Source: Vandiemenella viatica
Taxonomy: Eukaryota > Arthropoda > Insecta > Orthoptera > Morabidae
DNA: 64,000 nucleotides
NCBI GenBank assembly: GCA_031002005.1
Contig: CM061919.1
Location: 14,083,687 to 14,147,686 of the forward strand
Reading direction: 5' to 3'
The first letter of the stretch is position 1. Each line of letters opens with the position of its first letter. The notes under the pieces are model-generated. The model saw nothing but the letters and a program-made list of their open reading frames with translations. It was not told where the DNA came from and ran no database searches. The position numbers and the translations under genes are program-made. Shown here one piece after another: positions 44,695 to 55,252 of the stretch.

Positions 44695-46941
44695 GGGAGC
44701 ACCCAAAACCCGCTCCTCCAAGCATGGCGGCCTTCCTGTTATCTACTGCTCGCCTCTGCACATGCATTAAGTTAGTATTTCTATAGGTGATGTATTCCAT
44801 GCGTCCAGGCGTCCGCCCGTTTACATGGGCCCATCGGGAATGATAGACAGAAACTTTTGAAAGAAGAGACAGGGCAGAGGGAAAAAAGTGCCAGGGTTTT
44901 ACCCCTGGGAAAAAAACCTCTGCGACAGTTAAGGTGGGATATAAGGGCGGCTGGCTAAGATACTGCCAGTACCGCGACAGAATCTATACTACAGGTGAGG
45001 ATGATGTGGGAGGTATTGTTAATTTGTTAGGGTGTCATGCAGTTACTTACCCCGGGAGGCGGCATGCCGTCTCCCGGTGTGGATGTCCGTGTGGATAGCG
45101 TGTTGTTGTGCCTGGCGCGGTGTCCTTGCAGCCGCCGCGCCAGTGTAGTCCCCTGTGGCAGCACGGGTCCCGGCGTCAGGCCGCGACGTTTCACCCGAGC
45201 AGAGGTCCAGCGTGTACGACTCACGACGTCCCCGCCACCAGCGGTCACCAGATCCCCGGCAGGACGACTCGTCGGCATCCGCGTTCCAAGACCGACGACC
45301 GCCGACCACGACTCGACTGTTCAGCCACGAGGGTAGGTGGAGCATCCACCGGCCACATAGCCGAAGTGGTTTCACCGGCCCGCGCCGCAGCGATTTCACC
45401 GGCAGCCAGATAATTCCAGTGTCCTCGCCGCGACGGAGCTCCAGTGTCCCCACCTGGCGGTACGCCGGTTTCCGCTTATGCAATGGCATCCCAGCCGAGA
45501 CGGGCCAACGGCGCCAGCCCCTTAGCGCTTCCACCGACATCCTCGCCATGCAGGTTTGCCAGATCACGCACAGCAGCAGGTCCGCAGCGCCAGCTGCAGG
45601 TAGCTCGCCGAGGTCTGCGCCGCCGCGCTGTCGCCGGCGTACATGCCGGGGATGCGGTGATCTTCTTCCGTCCGGCTTGGCTCGCCGCTCCGCACAGCAG
45701 CGGTCAGCCGGCAGAGCGAGCCGGCGGCCGGCCGGCCCCCACTCCTCCGCGCTTCCCCCAGCATCATGCCGTAGCGCGCCACCGGCGTGCCCGTTGGCAG
45801 TTAGCCAGCGTCTGCACCGCAGCGGTTTGCCCACGGCCACGCAGCAGAAATCAGCCAGCCAAGATGGCCACCGCAGCGCTTCCGCCGGCGCCACACACTG
45901 TTACGGTTTCCGGTATTCGGTGGTTGGTACAGCTGTGGCTGTGCACTGCACGGTTCCCGGTATGCGGAGGTTGTGCAGTGCATACCAGCTTTCACGCCAG
46001 GGCGGTGGCCAGCATTCAATCCACCGCAGGCCGCTAGCGCCCCGCCTTGGTGTTTCCGCCAGCGTTCCCGCCGCAGAGACACACCGGCGTGCGCGCCGAG
46101 GCAGACACCGGTATCCGCCCGGCAGCAGGCGGCCAACCAGCAGCCAGCCCGCCCCGCCAACATCACGCCGCCGCACCGAGCCGACGCGCCATCTTCTTCC
46201 TGGTGCCGTCTTCTTCTGTGCGGTTGGTTACGCCGCTCGACACGGCAGCCATCCGGCGGCCGGGCGCCCCGGCAGCCCGCAGCACAACACGCCGCCGCAC
46301 TTCCCCCAGCGCCATACACCGGCAGTGCCCCCAGCGTACCCGTTGGCGGTTAGCTCACTTCCTTACCGCTGCAGTTTGCCCACCACCACGCAGCAGAAAT
46401 AGACCGGCCCGAGGTCCGTCACCCTAGCGCTTCCACTGGCGCCGCACACTGTTCCCGGGATTCGGTGGTTGCTACAGCTGCAGCCGTGCACTGCACGGTT
46501 CCCGGTATGCGGAGGTTGAGCAGTGCATACCAGCTTTCACGCCAGGGTGGTGGCCGGCGTTCGATCCGCCGCGGGTCGCTAGCGCCCCACCTTGATATTT
46601 CCGTGAGCGTCCCCGCCGCAGAGAGTCGCCAATGTACACGCCGAGGCAAACACCGGTATCCACGCGGCAGCGGCCGGCCCACGAGCAGCCAGGCCTCCCC
46701 TCCGACATCAGGCCACAGCACCAAGGCGACGCTCCATCTTCTTAGTGTTGGCTACTGGAAGTCCCTAGCACCGAAGACGAGAGTGGTGGACATGCTGACG
46801 ATTGCTTTTTTGTGAATAGTCCACCACCTCGCCCCCAATAGCCAAGGGACTCCACTTGTCGAGGCTGTAGTCGCGCTGCTGCTGCTCCTCGCTGTAGGTA
46901 GGTCCGCTCCGGTCAGCTGCCCGGCGCGAAGTGTCTGGTCA
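44653..46941 (-). mobile_element. 2.29-kb polyadenylated retroposon with 12-bp duplication
   Basis: CCGTTCCTTCAC occurs at 44641-44652 and 46942-46953. The insert begins with 41 T (44653-44693), the poly-A tail of a minus-strand element. The 3' portion (44694-45040) is of moderate GC. The 5' portion (about 45040-46941) is very GC-rich and built of ~545-bp monomers. Long open frames on several strands (for example 45043-45894 minus, 283 codons, and 45155-46402 plus, 415 codons) are expected from the lack of AT-rich stop codons and show no conserved domain. It is either a non-autonomous retroposon or a LINE reduced to its 5' and 3' ends. Confidence 0.85.
45430..46745. repeat. ~545-bp GC-rich monomers, about 2.4 units
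   Basis: The marker GTGCACTGCACGGTTCCCGG starts at 45941 and again at 46486 (period 545). The marker TCTTCTTCC/TCTTCTTAG starts at 45661, 46192 and 46737 (531 and 545). Each unit also has CATACCAGCTTTCACGCCAG and CAGCGCTTCC-like words. Tandem 5' monomers are known from several LINE families, where they carry promoters. Confidence 0.85.
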
Positions 46942-47204
46942 CCGTTCCTTCACACACCTCCCCGCCTTTTACCCGTTCAGGTGGCCCCAATCCCTTCCTC
47001 ATGTTGAGAAGGTTCCACTTCTCCCCTCGAATGAGTCACGGTCGAAGTGGCTTTCGCCGAACCTCTACTCCACATCTGTTTGAACGATGCCGCATCCAGT
47101 GCCCGTTGACGGGATTGGGTAGCTAAGCACTAACTTTACGAGCGTGTTCGTGGAGTCTGAGGAAATAGGGGGACACTGCCTAGTCCACACGCCTTGTCCC
47201 CCAA

Positions 47205-48240
47205 CCACAAGCTAATACCCATTGATTAGAATACAAAACAGGAAGTCGGGACCCTGGGTGCGCCAAACCCATATCTGGCCATCATGATGGAAATCGGGTG
47301 TGTGGATGCAGACCCTCATCAGTTTGCAAATATGGAATTTTCTTAGAATTCTTCTGAAGAAACCTTTTTTCTTCTTGGTATAAATGGCTTCGCCAGCTAT
47401 ATCCGCATGTGTATTGAGCAACATTAATCTATTAATCGAGCATTCAGTTTGTTTCTACTCCGTCCTTCTTATTTACAATAACTATCATATATTTCTGATA
47501 ACTATCGCTACTTTTTTATGCTGCACCCACCCCTTGTTTATGTGGTTGAATACTCCAGGAAACAGAATTTAAATGAGTGTACAACGATAACAGACGGTCA
47601 GACACACTCTGCTAAGACCTCACTCACTCCGATCGATCAATGCGATTAGTATTTCGAATTTTAGAATTCGTTTAGTACTACTACATAAAAAAAACCATTT
47701 ACCAATAAGAAAAACACTTTTCACTTATTTGTTTCAATATATTCACTTGCCATTTCAGTGGACAGATGTTTTCAAGGGGATCGCATTAATCACCGTCCGA
47801 TTAGTTTACCACAAACAGAAGTTAAGATACCGTCTCAGTAGGTCAACGGGATAGTCGGAGTAATAGCTCTGTATCTTAGTTAAGAAACGCGGAGGTGGCA
47901 TGCTCAGTACCATACTCACAAACACTGTTCCGGACATGCAGATCAACCTCCACCGAATTACCGGAAAAATATGTCTGTACTAGTAGGGAGTACTGTTATG
48001 CATTTGCAGAATTTTTTATTACGTATGTGAATCTAAGGAGATGGAAGAGAAAGGTATCCTGCAGACAAGAGAATCACTGATCTTCACTAATATTGTAGGC
48101 AACCGCAATGGAAATTTACTTCCTCTCTTGATGCTTTGTTGGTGATAATTCAAGTGCTTCGTGCCTGTTTCTAGATCTATGCTCCTCATTTACAAAACGA
48201 CGTAAACTATTTTCTTCTGACTGAATTCCAATCACTGAAG
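47205..48240. other. no supported gene
   Basis: AT-rich sequence with unremarkable short frames (47212-47424 minus, 47384-47572 plus, 47895-48080 plus). No defined repeat ends. Confidence 0.5.
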
Positions 48241-48598
48241 GATCAAGTTATATAGAAGTACCTGGGTGACCGATCTTCGCTCGGTATCTTTCGATTTCTG
48301 TTCAGTATCCAAGATTTCGAGTAAAGTTTGATTAAAGTATAAGGCTTGAAGGCTTCCTAGGCGTTTTGAGGTGCACAGTTAACCAAAGAGAAGTTTAACT
48401 AACATCAGTAGGCTTACTGGTACCAGAACCTTCTACATAATGAGGTTAGAGCCGTTTTCGAGAAACCAAATACAAAATTGCTCCTTTTTTTAAAAAAAAA
48501 AAAAAAATCTTGTTAAAAACTTGAAAATCAAAACGTTATCTACATGTGAAATTTCATCCAAATCGCTAGATCCATTTGTGAGACGGCCTCACAAATTG

Positions 48599-48635
<37 letters not shown>

Positions 48636-48709
48636 ATTAATATGTTAAACAGAAATTTTAATGTCAGTTTGGTATCAATTAATGGTGTGAGATTTGTGGT
48701 AATTCAAAG

Positions 48710-49170
48710 GATTCTACGATAACCCTTGATGATGGATTCTTATGTAACTCGACGAGAAAAATTGAAGGTAAAAAATATATTTTTTTAAATATTTCGCTTA
48801 GTTCTCGAGATATCGTATCTCAAAATTGACGTGGTTGGTTGAAATGCGACCTGAACCAGAAGACAAATTTCGCCATAGCCAAGTTTGATGAATTCGTATG
48901 AAACTCGTCGAGACAAATCGAAAATAAGGAATTTATTTTTCTGATATCTCACTTAGTTCTGGGGATATTATATCTCAAAAGTGAAGAGGTTAGGATTAGA
49001 TCCGTCCTGGACCAGAAAAAAATCCACCAAAAACACTATATGGTATATGGTGTATATGGTGGAAATCTACTTTCAATGTTTTATTTTGTACCTAGTGGTT
49101 TTTTGTTAGGTTGAAATACGGCCTGGACCAAATGAAACGTCGCCAAAAGCAGAAGGAACTATACCTATAA
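48710..49170. repeat. diverged ~170-bp tandem units (family also at 54420)
   Basis: Each unit has GATGA.TTCTTATGTAACTCG, TTTTTCTGATATCTC.CTTAGTTCT and a GGTTGAAATGCGGCCTGGACCA-like end (shown in parts). Two fairly clear units and a partial third are seen here. The same words occur at 54421-54800 on the plus strand and in reverse near 53640 and 53795. Confidence 0.65.
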
Positions 49171-49866
49171 CTGATTTTTGACATGCTATATCTCGAAAAC
49201 CAAGAAAATTTATTATTTATTTTCGATATGTTTCATCGAGTACTATGAGAATTCATAAGGTTGTGACGTCAATAGAACATCATCTGTGCTATGTTTATTC
49301 ACTCCGATAAAACTATGCTCATACCTCGCAGTAATCTCACATCTTCTGATCAGCATTTCAAAATGATAATAAAACAATTCCCATAAGAAGTAACCTTCGT
49401 TATAAACAATAAAGCACAAGGTCAGACGATTCAAAAGGCAAGATTCTATTTATCAGAACCCGTTTTTTCGTATGTGCAATTGCACGCGGCTTTTCAAGAA
49501 TTTGTAGATGTATTAATATTTAATTATGCACTTTATTATCAAACTCTACTCGAAATCTTGTATATTGAACAGAAATCGAAAGATGATTTATGATTAAGGT
49601 GGTAGTATTTAATGGCTAACTAACAACCACTATTTATAGTCAAAAAGTAAACGATGATTACTTTATAACTGGTACCGGTAATATTAATTTCAAAGAAGTT
49701 TCTGTAAAGTTATCACCTCTGATAAAACCATTGATAAATTTTTAATTATCTTTCTTTTTAAATTGAACTTGCAGTGCTAATATTTCCACGGGTCAGCCAG
49801 TATACAAGAACTGTTCGTTTACTTATTCTTTGGAATCAAAGAAAATCTATTTGTAGGCTTTCTGGT

Positions 49867-50125
49867 TTTTTTTTTTTTTTGTTTTTTTTTTGTAACAGTT
49901 TAACGTCCCTTTTTAACAACGTGGTCTTTAGAGACGGGAAAGGATGGGGGCAAGGAATGGGAAGGAATTCGGCCATGGCCTTTTGAAGGAAGCATCCCGG
50001 CATTCACCTGGAGTGATTTGGGGAAACCATGGAAAACCCAAATCTGGATGCCCGGACGGGGATTCGAACCGCCGTCCTCCCGAATGCGAGGCCAGAACGC
50101 TATCCGTTACACCACCACGCTCGGT
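49867..50125 (-). mobile_element. SINE-1 copy, youngest looking
   Basis: 259 bp, reverse-oriented, with intact head (minus-strand GAGCGTGGTGGTGTAACGG and B box GGTTCGAATCCCCG), body and tail. The duplication GGCTTTCTGGT lies at 49856-49866 and 50126-50136 without mismatch. It is nearly identical to 24699-24951 in reverse complement. Confidence 0.94.
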
Positions 50126-50392
50126 GGCTTTCTGGTACCTGAATTGTCTACGAGATGGCGCTAGTGCCGTTTTTGATATACGGAGTGACAAAATTGTTCA
50201 TATTTTGTAAACTCGCTTTTTAGTAGGAAAGACAACTATTCAGGTAATCTTAAAAGTCAAAACATTATCTAAATACCAAATTTCATCCAAATCGTCACAG
50301 CCGTTTCCGAAATCCGAAATATATATATATCAAGAATTGCTCGTTTAAAGATATAAGATAAGATAAGAGCATCGCCGTATTTCCTGGTCTTA

Positions 50393-51396
50393 TACAGGGT
50401 GGGGCATTTAATATGTTTTCTGGAAATATTTCGGAAAGAAAGCATTTTAACAAACAATAACCTATATAAAAAATAATCGTACAGTAGGGGGCTACAATTA
50501 TGTGATATTGGTTTTTTCACAGGTGGCGCTGTTGTCGTTACAACAAGGTCAACTTAATTCTTTTAAATGGGAACCCCTATTTTGTTTTGAAGATTCCGAT
50601 TCCTCATGAAAAAATAAAAATAGTTTGCTTAACTCAATTTTCTGTTAGCCTCACAGATGGCGCTGTAATCGCGAAAAATGAATATTCGCGTTTTTTGTGT
50701 ATAATTTTAATTATTGTTTAAATAATTGCATGTAATTTTCATTCTGTAAACATGGAAGGTAATTTTAAAGGATAATGACGAAATTGATTTTTTAAATGCT
50801 TTTTCTTACTTATTTGCAGCCATGTCTACAGCAGGTGCTCAAAAAGGTGACTATTTACTTCCAGACATTTTCTGACCCTTTGCAGAAATGATGCCTGAAC
50901 AGCTCGAAGTGTGTCAGAAAATGTCTGGAAGTAAATGGTCATCTTTTTGAGCATCTGCTGTAGACATGGCTGCAAATAAGTAAGAAAAAGCATTTAAAAA
51001 ATCAATTTCGTCATTATCCTTTAAAATTACCTTCCATGTTTACAGAATGAAAATTACATGTAATTATTTAAACAATAATTAAAATTATACACAAAAAACG
51101 CGAATATTCATTTTTCGCGATTACAGCGCCATCTGTGAGGCTAACAGAAAATTGAGTTAAGCAAACTATTTTTATTTTTTCATGAGGAATCGGAATCTTC
51201 AAAACAAAATAGGGGTTTCCATTTAAAAGAATTAAGTTGACCTTGTTGTAACGACAACAGCGCCACCTGTGAAAAAACCAATATCACATAATTGTAGCCC
51301 CCTACTGTACGATTATTTTTTATAGAGGTTATTGTTTGTTAAAATGCTTTCTTTCCGAAATATTTCCAGAAAACATATTAAATGCCCCACCCTGTA
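50393..51396. mobile_element. 1,004-bp foldback element, 484-bp inverted arms
   Basis: 50393-50876 and 50913-51396 are inverted copies of each other over their whole 484-bp length with very few differences, separated by 36 bases (50877-50912). The outer ends are TACAGGGTGGGGCATTTAA and its complement, flanked by TA on both sides (50391-50392, 51397-51398). TA flanks and a CAGGGTG end suggest mobilisation by a Tc1/mariner-type transposase. It has no transposase of its own; the short frames crossing the ends (for example FRNISRKHIKCPTLY) are by-products of the terminal repeat. A read-through transcript would form a long hairpin. Confidence 0.93.
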
Positions 51397-51399
51397 TAT

Positions 51400-51850
51400 C
51401 CTCCGTTGTGCTCCTAATACGTTGCCAGCAGAAGTACTTTGTCGCGCCGTTATAAAGATTGTTCGGATGTTATCAGTCAATAAATTCATTCAAAGACTAC
51501 ATCATCTGTCTGACATAGAATCGTAGCACAATCTCTGTATCAGTAATACTTTCACAAAAATCACAAAATGTGATATGTGACTCTGATGTACGGATGTTTA
51601 CAACAGTATTGTAGATGAGAGATTATATTACTCTTTAAAACATTATCATTTTTTATTTCATTCCAAACCCTGCCGTACTATTTTAACTCCTGCACTATGC
51701 CTGTAAGTGCCGAAAACACGATTTTGAACATCATAGGTCGCGCTATCTGAGTCAATCATTACCGTTAACTATGAGGCTACAAAACAGGGGAAGAAAAGGA
51801 AAAGAGGAGAAATTTCAGGTCTCTCCACAGGCCATAGGAATGAGAGCATG
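51400..51850. other. no gene seen
   Basis: AT-rich, no motif-bearing frame. Confidence 0.5.
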
Positions 51851-51856
51851 CGACTG

Positions 51857-52075
51857 TTCTTTTCTTGTTTGCATGCCTTCTTAACGTCGATGTCAGAAGA
51901 GTTGTGAAAAGACTGGGGACAGGGAGCTGGAAGGAATTCGGCCTTGGCCTTTTAAAAGAATCATCCCGGTATTCACCTGGAGAGATTTGGCGAAACCATG
52001 GAAAATCGGACAAGGATTCGAACAAGCATCCTCTGGAATGCAAGGTCACAGCGTTACCGCTCACCCACAGGGATC
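51857..52075 (-). mobile_element. SINE-1 copy, degenerate
   Basis: Reverse copy: TTAACGTCGATGTC tail region, GGAAGGAATTCGGCCTTGG, GAGATTTGGCGAAACCATGG, then a shortened head with CAAGGATTCGAAC. An internal deletion removes part of the block between the body and the B box. Confidence 0.8.
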
Positions 52076-52117
52076 GGTTCTAAACGTTAAAGGAGGAGCA
52101 ATTACGATGGATTCATT

Positions 52118-52119
<2 letters not shown>

Positions 52120-52161
<42 letters not shown>

Positions 52162-52703
52162 GAAAGGAAAATAGTTTTTCTTGTTATACGCATTTAAGTT
52201 TCATGAATTGAATTACCGCTCCAAAATCCACTTAAACAAAGTTTTTCACTTTTCTCTATGAGTAACATGGGGGAAGTAAACTGAATTACCGAAGTTCCCC
52301 TGTTATCCGTCCTGTAATCCGAAGAAGAATAAAGTTAGAAAGTTATGCGTCAGACACAGCGAGTTAAGACACCCCGGGATAAAATACGCCATTCTTCTGG
52401 AATTAATGCCGAGTGCGAACAAATAGCAAGGTGACTCAGTCATTGCACGCTACCGCTTGTACGCTGTTTATTTGCCACATAATACCGTTAAAATGCATTT
52501 TCATTCTATATATAGTTTATCTGTCTCCTGTAAATGGTTATTGTTTAGTTCCATTTAATTGATGTATTAAGACGTGAATATGGTATGCCATAATGAAATA
52601 CTGTTTGAAGAACAACGGCAACTCAGTTGTTTACTGTGATATTATAATTCCCACGGTCAGTATGGCCGTGTTTAGCTTAGTTTAACGAATAGTATACTTA
52701 GAA

Positions 52704-52740
<37 letters not shown>
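52120..52740. repeat. 39-T and 34-A runs about 550 bases apart
   Basis: T-run at 52120-52158 and A-run at 52707-52740, facing each other. The segment between has no coding motif. They could be the tails of two oppositely oriented retroposons or one inverted pair; no target duplication was found. Confidence 0.6.
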
Positions 52741-52741
<1 letters not shown>

Positions 52742-52744
52742 ATT

Positions 52745-54015
52745 AGATGTAATATCTAAGGAAAAACATGAAATTTTAAAATTTTAAAATTTTAAAAGAA
52801 TGATGTGTACATGAAATCCCAACAGAAAATACACCATTAGCTTGTTGTAAGCCATATAAGAAGTGAAATGTCACAATTATCAGGTCAATAACTTTAAAAA
52901 AAATACAGGACAAGGTTTTCTTCAGGGTTTTCCTTCCCTTAGCCGGAGTGTCCCAGTTTTAATGCGCCGGGACTCGCCTTCCATCCTCTCTCCAAGGAGT
53001 GCACTGCCCAGGGGCCACGCGGCTTTCACCTTCGTGGACCTGGGAGTAGGTTTGCTGGCAGAACTAACCGCAAAGACTGTAAGTTATTATCCACAAAAAT
53101 TTGTCCAACTCATCATTTTTAACTGGCTTAAAAACAGTTATTAACGATATTACCGAAAATTAATTGTATGTATGGTTATCAGACAATTTTGTCCAAGATG
53201 TTCAATATAAAAGCTCTCAACACATAATAAAGACTAAAGCCGGATACAATATAATAAAGTGTGATTTAACTCTGTAGTAATTTTCATTTATTTATGACAG
53301 TAACTTGTACAAGATTTCTATTTACTGTACAAATTCAGTAAAGATAATTTTATTCGTCTACTGGAGTGAGAAAGAAACGTCAAAAATATACATAAAAATA
53401 CACATTAAAAATACACATGAAAAATGCACAGGAAAGGCACATGGAAGTTTTACTTCTCTTGCGTGTGCACAGTGACGAGCGCACCGCTCAAACTTCTATA
53501 TTTTTAATGCTGCACATATTTCTGTTGTAATTAACATAGTGATACAGTTGGAACTTCAACAGAATTTATGACGACAGAAGTATGAAACCAATGAAATTAA
53601 TCCCAAAACCTTATGCTATATCGCGTAGTATTAGTTTTATTTCTGGTCCAGGCCGCATTTAGCACGATAAGTATGGAACTACTTCCATCTGCATGAATTA
53701 ATAAGTTCAGTAACGTGGCATTTTCTGAAAACAGTTTAAACAGCTTGTGAAATTAAATTCGTCATGAATTATGCTGTTACAAACTGTGTCAGTTGTCATT
53801 CTGGTCCTGGCTGCACTCCATACTAATCACAAGTTCCACTAATATTGACGTTAGAAAATCGTAGCTTCTATCACACGCGTATGAATACCTTCACGGTATC
53901 GCGATATAAATTTGACCCATTGGAACTATTTACAAGAGTCCAATATAATAATATCAGCAATAAAAGATAATAGATAATAAATTAATTTTAATGTAATTCA
54001 CTATTATATCAGTAT
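52745..54015. other. no gene; GC-rich scrap at 52925-53065, reversed repeat words at 53640-53820
   Basis: Mostly AT-rich. 52925-53065 is a GC-rich scrap without recognisable ends. CTGGTCCAGGCCGCATTT (53645) and CTGGTCCTGGCTGCACT (53801) are reversed ends of the ~170-bp family seen at 48710 and 54421. AAATACACAT words repeat at about 53395-53430. Confidence 0.5.
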
Positions 54016-54419
54016 TTAGGCTGGTGTAGGTAATGTTACTACAGATGTATTAAAGTTTGTAGGGTACGATATTGTGCCTTATCTTGAAATTTTGTTTAAA
54101 ATGAGTCTGGAGTCTTGCAGCCTACCAGAGGAATAGAAAAGATCGATAGTAGTACCGGTTGTTGTGTCTGGAACCATCAGAAGACAGGAAGAGGGTAAAG
54201 AGAGTGCTGGGAATGTACAGGCCGATTGGTTTGACATCTGTGATAAGCAAATTATAGGAGAGATTGATATGAAACTATACCAAAAATAGGGAGAGATACT
54301 GGTTTGAAGATCTACAACCATGGAGGAAAGAAATATATGGCTAGGCCGCATCCATACAGACACGGGGTATATGTACAAAAACCTCAAGGGGAATCTAGGA
54401 TAAACATAACGCCGCAATA

Positions 54420-54830
54420 TGGTGATGGATTATTATGTAACTCGATGAGATAATTAAAAAATTAAGAATAAAATTTAGTGATATCCTGCCTAGTTTCCAA
54501 GATTTTCTGTCTCAAATGTGAGATGTTTTTGATTGAAATTCAGAAGAAAAAATTGGTTAAAGTAAAATTTGATGATGTATTCTTATTTAAAAAGACGATA
54601 TAAATCGAAAATAAAGAATAAAATTTTTCGATATCTTGCTTAGTTTTCGGGATATACTGTCTCCAAATTGAGGGGATTGGTTTGATATGCGGCCTCGACC
54701 AAAAATTAATTCCTGCCAAAGCAACAATGAATTACATGGTGGACATGCAGAACGGATATTTCAGTTTTATTACTACCCCTTGTGGTTAGGTTGAAATGCG
54801 GCCTACATCAGAATAAAAATAGTTATCTTG
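54420..54830. repeat. ~170-bp tandem units inserted in LINE family C
   Basis: Two units with GATG(G/T)ATT(A/C)TTAT, AAAATTT(A/T)(G/T)(T/C)GATATC(C/T)TGC and a GCGGCCT(A/C)(G/C)A-type end. Same family as 48710-49170. Confidence 0.6.
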
Positions 54831-55240
54831 TTACCATACATCGTGAGCTTAATTAGGAATAGCTGGAAGTAGTTTACATCGCGATACACGTTTTGTCACT
54901 AACATGATTCTCATGAAATTACTAACAATAGTAGTTAAATTCTTTGTCCCTTATATATGCAACAACAAAACCATTCTGGTACAGACTGCATTTATACCTA
55001 ACCACAATATCCACTAAATTGCCGCTACGGAATCAAACTATGTAGACGCATCCACACACGCATATTTGAATCGCAAACTGCATTTGGAGTAACAACATCG
55101 TTTGCTTCATCAAGATTTCTAGATGGCACAAGATGGCATTATAAAATACTTAAACACATTAGAAAATAAAATAATCACAGCATCAAACACAATGTGAACT
55201 TTTCATTTGTATGGATTCGCAATATGGCCGCTGCCGCCAC

Positions 55241-55252
55241 CGCGCATGCGCA
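55241..55252. promoter_or_regulatory. palindromic NRF1/EWG-type site
   Basis: CGCGCATGCGCA matches the NRF1 consensus, bound in insects by the EWG homologue. It sits in a small GC-rich patch (55225-55290) beside AATATGGCCGCTGCC, in AT-rich surroundings. No first exon follows, so function is unproven. Confidence 0.3.

Larger units (their letters stand above)
43537..47200 (-). mobile_element. GC-rich LINE 5'-UTR-like block, split by a retroposon
   Basis: Outside 44653-46941 this is a coherent GC-rich sequence on both sides of the insertion. It contains two related units, 43685-43822 and 44008-44155, both ending CCAAAACCTGGCCGTATAGC, and the word GGGATTGGGTAGC near 44562 and 47112. Read on the minus strand, the block leads to GCGGCCATGGG at about 43573-43563, a good translation-start context opening MGDSPTDPTNDI before a stop. 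This is the layout of a GC-rich LINE 5' UTR with internal repeats followed by a lost ORF1. The identification is inference. Confidence 0.4.
48243..50340. repeat. mosaic of insect-type dispersed repeats
   Basis: Starts with CCTGGGTGACCGATCTTCGCTCGGTAT, given here as CCTGGGTGACCGATC + TTCGCTCGGTAT, a word I recall from many insect repeats. 48421-48600 and 50131-50320 are related, each running from GGTACC(A/T)GAA through CAAAAC(G/A)TTATCTA to AAATTTCATCCAAATCG. A 31-A run (48602-48632) follows the first. The second is split at its left end by the SINE at 49867-50125. The unit limits are uncertain. Confidence 0.55.

Noticed and set aside
45043..45894. 283-codon minus-strand open frame
   Set aside because: Same reason; it crosses monomer boundaries and shows no conserved motif although it lies in the sense direction of the retroposon.
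45155..46402. 415-codon plus-strand open frame in the GC-rich block
   Set aside because: Several frames on both strands are open at once because stop codons are rare in GC-rich text, the product is low-complexity without a domain, and the sequence is a tandem monomer array inside a retroposon.
50269..50520. 83-codon minus frame over the foldback end
   Set aside because: It reads through the terminal repeat; the mirrored peptide appears from the other arm, so it is a by-product of the inverted repeat.
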